Shown here: one piece after another, positions 62,159-64,000 of the stretch
How positions within the stretch are numbered: position 1 is the stretch's first letter
Layout: each line of letters opens with the position of its first letter
DNA from: Christiangramia aestuarii
GTDB lineage: Bacteria > Bacteroidota > Bacteroidia > Flavobacteriales > Flavobacteriaceae
Direction of reading: 5' to 3'
DNA: 64,000 bases
Assembly: GCF_009735585.1 (NCBI RefSeq)
Contig: NZ_VJVW01000001.1
Location: 481,698 to 545,697, forward strand
Notes under the pieces: model-generated
Database searches by the model: none
What the model saw: only the letters and a program-made list of their open reading frames with translations
What the model was told of the DNA's origin: nothing
Translations under genes and position numbers: made by a program

Positions 62159-62859
62159 TGGACAAAAATAAGGATATATTCGGCAATGCCATTAAAGCAT
62201 TCTACGAAGAAAATGATAGAACGAATATCAACGTGCATTCTCCAGATTTTGATGATGACATTATTCCTACGGAATATTTATTCAGAGATTTCAATGAGAT
62301 GCCCAAGATAGAACAGAAGGCCCTTTTATCCTGCCAGGGAAAAGTGCTGGACGTGGGTTGTGGTGCCGGAAGCCATGCACTCTATCTTCAGAAAAATGAA
62401 AATCTGAAAGTTCATGCCATAGATACTTCCCCGGGAGCTATTGAAATTGCCAGGAAGCGAGGTGTGGTAAATGCTAGCTGCCAGGATTTTTTCAGTATCG
62501 AAAATGAAAAGTTCAATACGATCTTAATGCTTATGAACGGAAGCGGCATCATAGGAAAACTTGAAAACCTCAAAAACTTTTTCAATCACTGCAAAAGTTT
62601 ACTGAAGGAAGGAGGAAAAATACTTATGGATTCCTCAGATCTCATCTATCTATTCGATGATGAAATCGAGGCTTCAGAAAAATATTATGGAGAATTCGAA
62701 TTCAGGGTAAGCTATAAAGAGGAAACCTCCGAGAGCTTCGACTGGTTATATATAGATCCAGAATTGCTTGAAAAATATGCTTCAGAAAACGGATTCGAAA
62801 CCGAGATCCTTATTACCGGAGAAAACTATGAATATCTGGCCTGTTTAAAAATTAAATAG
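62158..62859 (+). CDS. Class I SAM-dependent methyltransferase
   Basis: 233 residues. The SAM-binding motif I is 'GKVLDVGCGAGSHALYLQ', motif II/III 'HAIDTSPGAIEIARKRG' with acidic Asp, and 'FNTILMLMNGSGIIG'. The N-terminus 'DKNKDIFGNAIKAFYEEN' and 'YLFRDFNEMPKIEQKALL' match a small Bacteroidetes group with this start, so the TTG at 62158 is real; no ATG precedes the domain. Substrate unknown. Its first base is the last base of the divergent YkgJ start codon. Confidence 0.85.
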   Translation: MDKNKDIFGNAIKAFYEENDRTNINVHSPDFDDDIIPTEYLFRDFNEMPKIEQKALLSCQGKVLDVGCGAGSHALYLQKNENLKVHAIDTSPGAIEIARKRGVVNASCQDFFSIENEKFNTILMLMNGSGIIGKLENLKNFFNHCKSLLKEGGKILMDSSDLIYLFDDEIEASEKYYGEFEFRVSYKEETSESFDWLYIDPELLEKYASENGFETEILITGENYEYLACLKIK

Positions 62860-62924
62860 ATAAGCTTAAGCTTCGTTTTTGCAACGGCTTAGAAACTACA
62901 ATTACTTAAACTCGTGATTTTTAC

Positions 62925-62932
62925 TATTTTTG
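62925..62932 (+). promoter_or_regulatory. Bacteroidetes -7 box upstream of the zincin lipoprotein
   Basis: Exact TAnnTTTG match (TATTTTTG) 21 bases before the ATG at 62954. Confidence 0.5.
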
Positions 62933-62953
62933 AATTAATGCTTAAAAATTGCC

Positions 62954-63730
62954 ATGATAAGATTTAAAAGATTACTTCTACTATTTGTCAGCCTAAGCCT
63001 GGTTATTTCCTGTACCTCAGAAAGCCCCAGTGATGGTGGTGACGGCATTGACCGATCGGCGAATCTCAAGAGCCTGGGAACCTCAGCTTCAGACCTGTTG
63101 AACGACGCCACCTACACCTCAATGAATATAGAGATCGTGTATGTGGAAAACTATAAACCTTCAGATGAAGCCATCTCTATTTTCAGAAATTTTCTTGAAT
63201 CCAGGACCTATAAACCAGACGGGATAAGCATCAACCTGAGGTCTGTGCCTTCTTCCGGGAAAGCTCCATTTTCCATTGAAGAAGTAGTGGAAATCGAAAA
63301 ACAAGAACGCACCGCCTATAATGTTGGAGACGAAATTGCCGTTTGGATCTATTTCGCCGATGGACACAATGAAAAGGATACCGACGAGAAATTTGTTCTG
63401 GGTTCAGCCTTTAGAAATACCTCTATGGTCATCTATGGGAAAACCATCAGGGATTTTGCCAGCCGGAATAACGCTCCCAGAAGAGCTACTATCGAAGGTG
63501 CCACATTAAACCACGAGTTTTCTCATTTGTTCGGCCTGGTAAACCTGGGCACGGAACAAACGAGTGACCATGAAGACCCAGAAAATAACGGACATTGTGT
63601 TAACAGCGGCTGCCTTATGAGAGCTTCCATTGAATTTGGAAGCGGGGTCGTAGACGTGATAGAAGGTGGCGGAGTTCCCGAACTGGACCAGGATTGCATA
63701 GATGACTTGCAATCTATAGGAGGTAAATAA
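62954..63730 (+). CDS. Zincin-type metalloprotease lipoprotein
   Basis: 258 residues with lipobox 'SLVISCTSE' (cysteine at 20). A zinc motif 'LNHEFSHLFGLVNLG' has HExxHxxG, and a downstream 'NNGHCVNSGCLMRAS' supplies a possible third ligand and a Met-turn-like CLM, which is close to archaemetzincin/metzincin layout. The domain is short. Probably acts outside the inner membrane, target unknown. Not recognised as a named family. Monocistronic with promoter box and terminator. Confidence 0.78.
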   Translation: MIRFKRLLLLFVSLSLVISCTSESPSDGGDGIDRSANLKSLGTSASDLLNDATYTSMNIEIVYVENYKPSDEAISIFRNFLESRTYKPDGISINLRSVPSSGKAPFSIEEVVEIEKQERTAYNVGDEIAVWIYFADGHNEKDTDEKFVLGSAFRNTSMVIYGKTIRDFASRNNAPRRATIEGATLNHEFSHLFGLVNLGTEQTSDHEDPENNGHCVNSGCLMRASIEFGSGVVDVIEGGGVPELDQDCIDDLQSIGGK

Positions 63731-63743
63731 AAAATATTCTCAA

Positions 63744-63777
63744 TAAAAAAAGCCCTGCTGAAAGGCAGGGCTTTTTT
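63744..63777. terminator. Bidirectional terminator
   Basis: Stem AAAAAAAGCCCTGC / GCAGGGCTTTTTT between the zincin gene and the convergent partial gene at the window end. Confidence 0.87.
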
Positions 63778-63799
63778 ATTAATAGATTTTCTATTAATC

Positions 63800-64000
63800 C
63801 TAAAAAGTATCTGGATCTAAATAATCTGGTGTTCCATTATTATTGGAGTCTGGAAAACTGATCGTACCATCCTCGTTGATTACGATCTCTTCTCTAGTTG
63901 GGGTACCGTCCCCGTCATCGTCCGGATCTGAATGATTAGGCACTCCGTCATCATCTGTATCATCATTTAATAGGTCTTCATCACCATCTAGATCTTCCAT
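63800..64000 (-). CDS. C-terminal fragment of an Asp-rich (thrombospondin type 3-like) repeat protein, cut by the window
   Basis: Only the last ~66 residues are visible; the coding frame continues beyond 64000, so the methionine there is not the start. The sequence is rich in Asp-Gly calcium-binding loops ('DLDGDEDLLNDDTDDDGVPNHSDPDDDGDGTPTREE'-type, ending 'NGTPDYLDPDTF'). Such loops stabilise the C-termini of exported Bacteroidetes proteins; similar endings occur, from memory, on some peptidyl-prolyl isomerases and secreted proteins. The main domain is out of view. Confidence 0.7.
   Translation of the reverse strand: MEDLDGDEDLLNDDTDDDGVPNHSDPDDDGDGTPTREEIVINEDGTISFPDSNNNGTPDYLDPDTF

Overview
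The window is about 64 kb of chromosome from a marine-type member of the Flavobacteriaceae. The protein sequences look closest to the Gramella/Christiangramia group, but this is judged from memory of such proteins, not from a search. Pointers are: lipoproteins with short Bacteroidetes-style signal peptides; family domains such as DUF4136, DUF4369, DUF2851, DUF3467 and DUF1343; promoters of the Bacteroidetes type (TTG about 18 bases from TAnnTTTG); and almost no Shine-Dalgarno sequences, rpsU being the striking exception. Nearly everything is chromosomal housekeeping. I see no prophage, insertion sequence, CRISPR array or conjugative element.

Layout. 1-13.5 kb: the 3' part of pheT, small envelope proteins (DUF4136 lipoprotein, fasciclin-domain protein), fabH, an S9 peptidase, a TetR-like regulator paired with an ABC1-family kinase, htpG and a lipoprotein. 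13.5-24.8 kb: a TPR hybrid histidine kinase, a DoxX-like protein, an AlkB-like dioxygenase, an S1/P1 nuclease, then a tightly packed SPFH / PH-like / alpha-beta hydrolase / ribbon-helix-helix / HAD cluster, a DUF819 membrane protein, a DUF4369 lipoprotein and mqo. 24.9-32.8 kb: tRNA-Thr, a peroxiredoxin-queD-idi run, an OmpA-tailed protein, prfC, a sodium/alanine symporter between two dispersed repeats, DUF3467 and DinB proteins.

32.8-48 kb is the core translation/transcription block on the minus strand, in transcription order: rpsU, xerC-like recombinase, hpf, tRNA-Thr(UGU), tRNA-Tyr, tRNA-Gly, tRNA-Thr(GGU), tuf, tRNA-Trp, secE, nusG, rplK, rplA, rplJ, rplL, rpoB, rpoC. The four tRNAs before tuf have the same identity, anticodons and order as E. 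coli thrU-tyrU-glyT-thrT-tufB. The block couples elongation factor, tRNA, ribosomal stalk and RNA polymerase supply. It is preceded by hibernation factor hpf and by bS21, whose mRNA carries a textbook Shine-Dalgarno sequence.

48-64 kb: a metallo-beta-lactamase-fold protein, an acyl-CoA dehydrogenase whose 3' end has been duplicated in tandem, a helix-hairpin-helix protein, a second alanine-type symporter with a long periplasmic N-terminus that includes a lipoyl-like domain, a K+ channel/RCK with a small PspC protein, DUF2851, an SGNH hydrolase, a cystathionine beta-synthase-like enzyme, an FtsX-type permease head-to-head with a NamZ-like muramidase, a thioredoxin, a YkgJ protein head-to-head with a methyltransferase, a zincin lipoprotein, and the C-terminal end of an aspartate-rich repeat protein cut by the window edge.

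The observations most worth following up are: the bS21 Shine-Dalgarno; the promoter of the tRNA-tuf-rpo block embedded in the hpf terminator; the SPFH/RHH cluster; the lipoyl-like symporter fusion; the OmpA protein with a GATase-like N-terminal domain; an orphan terminator between two divergent genes; and two head-to-head gene pairs with essentially no intergenic DNA. None is clearly an undescribed system.
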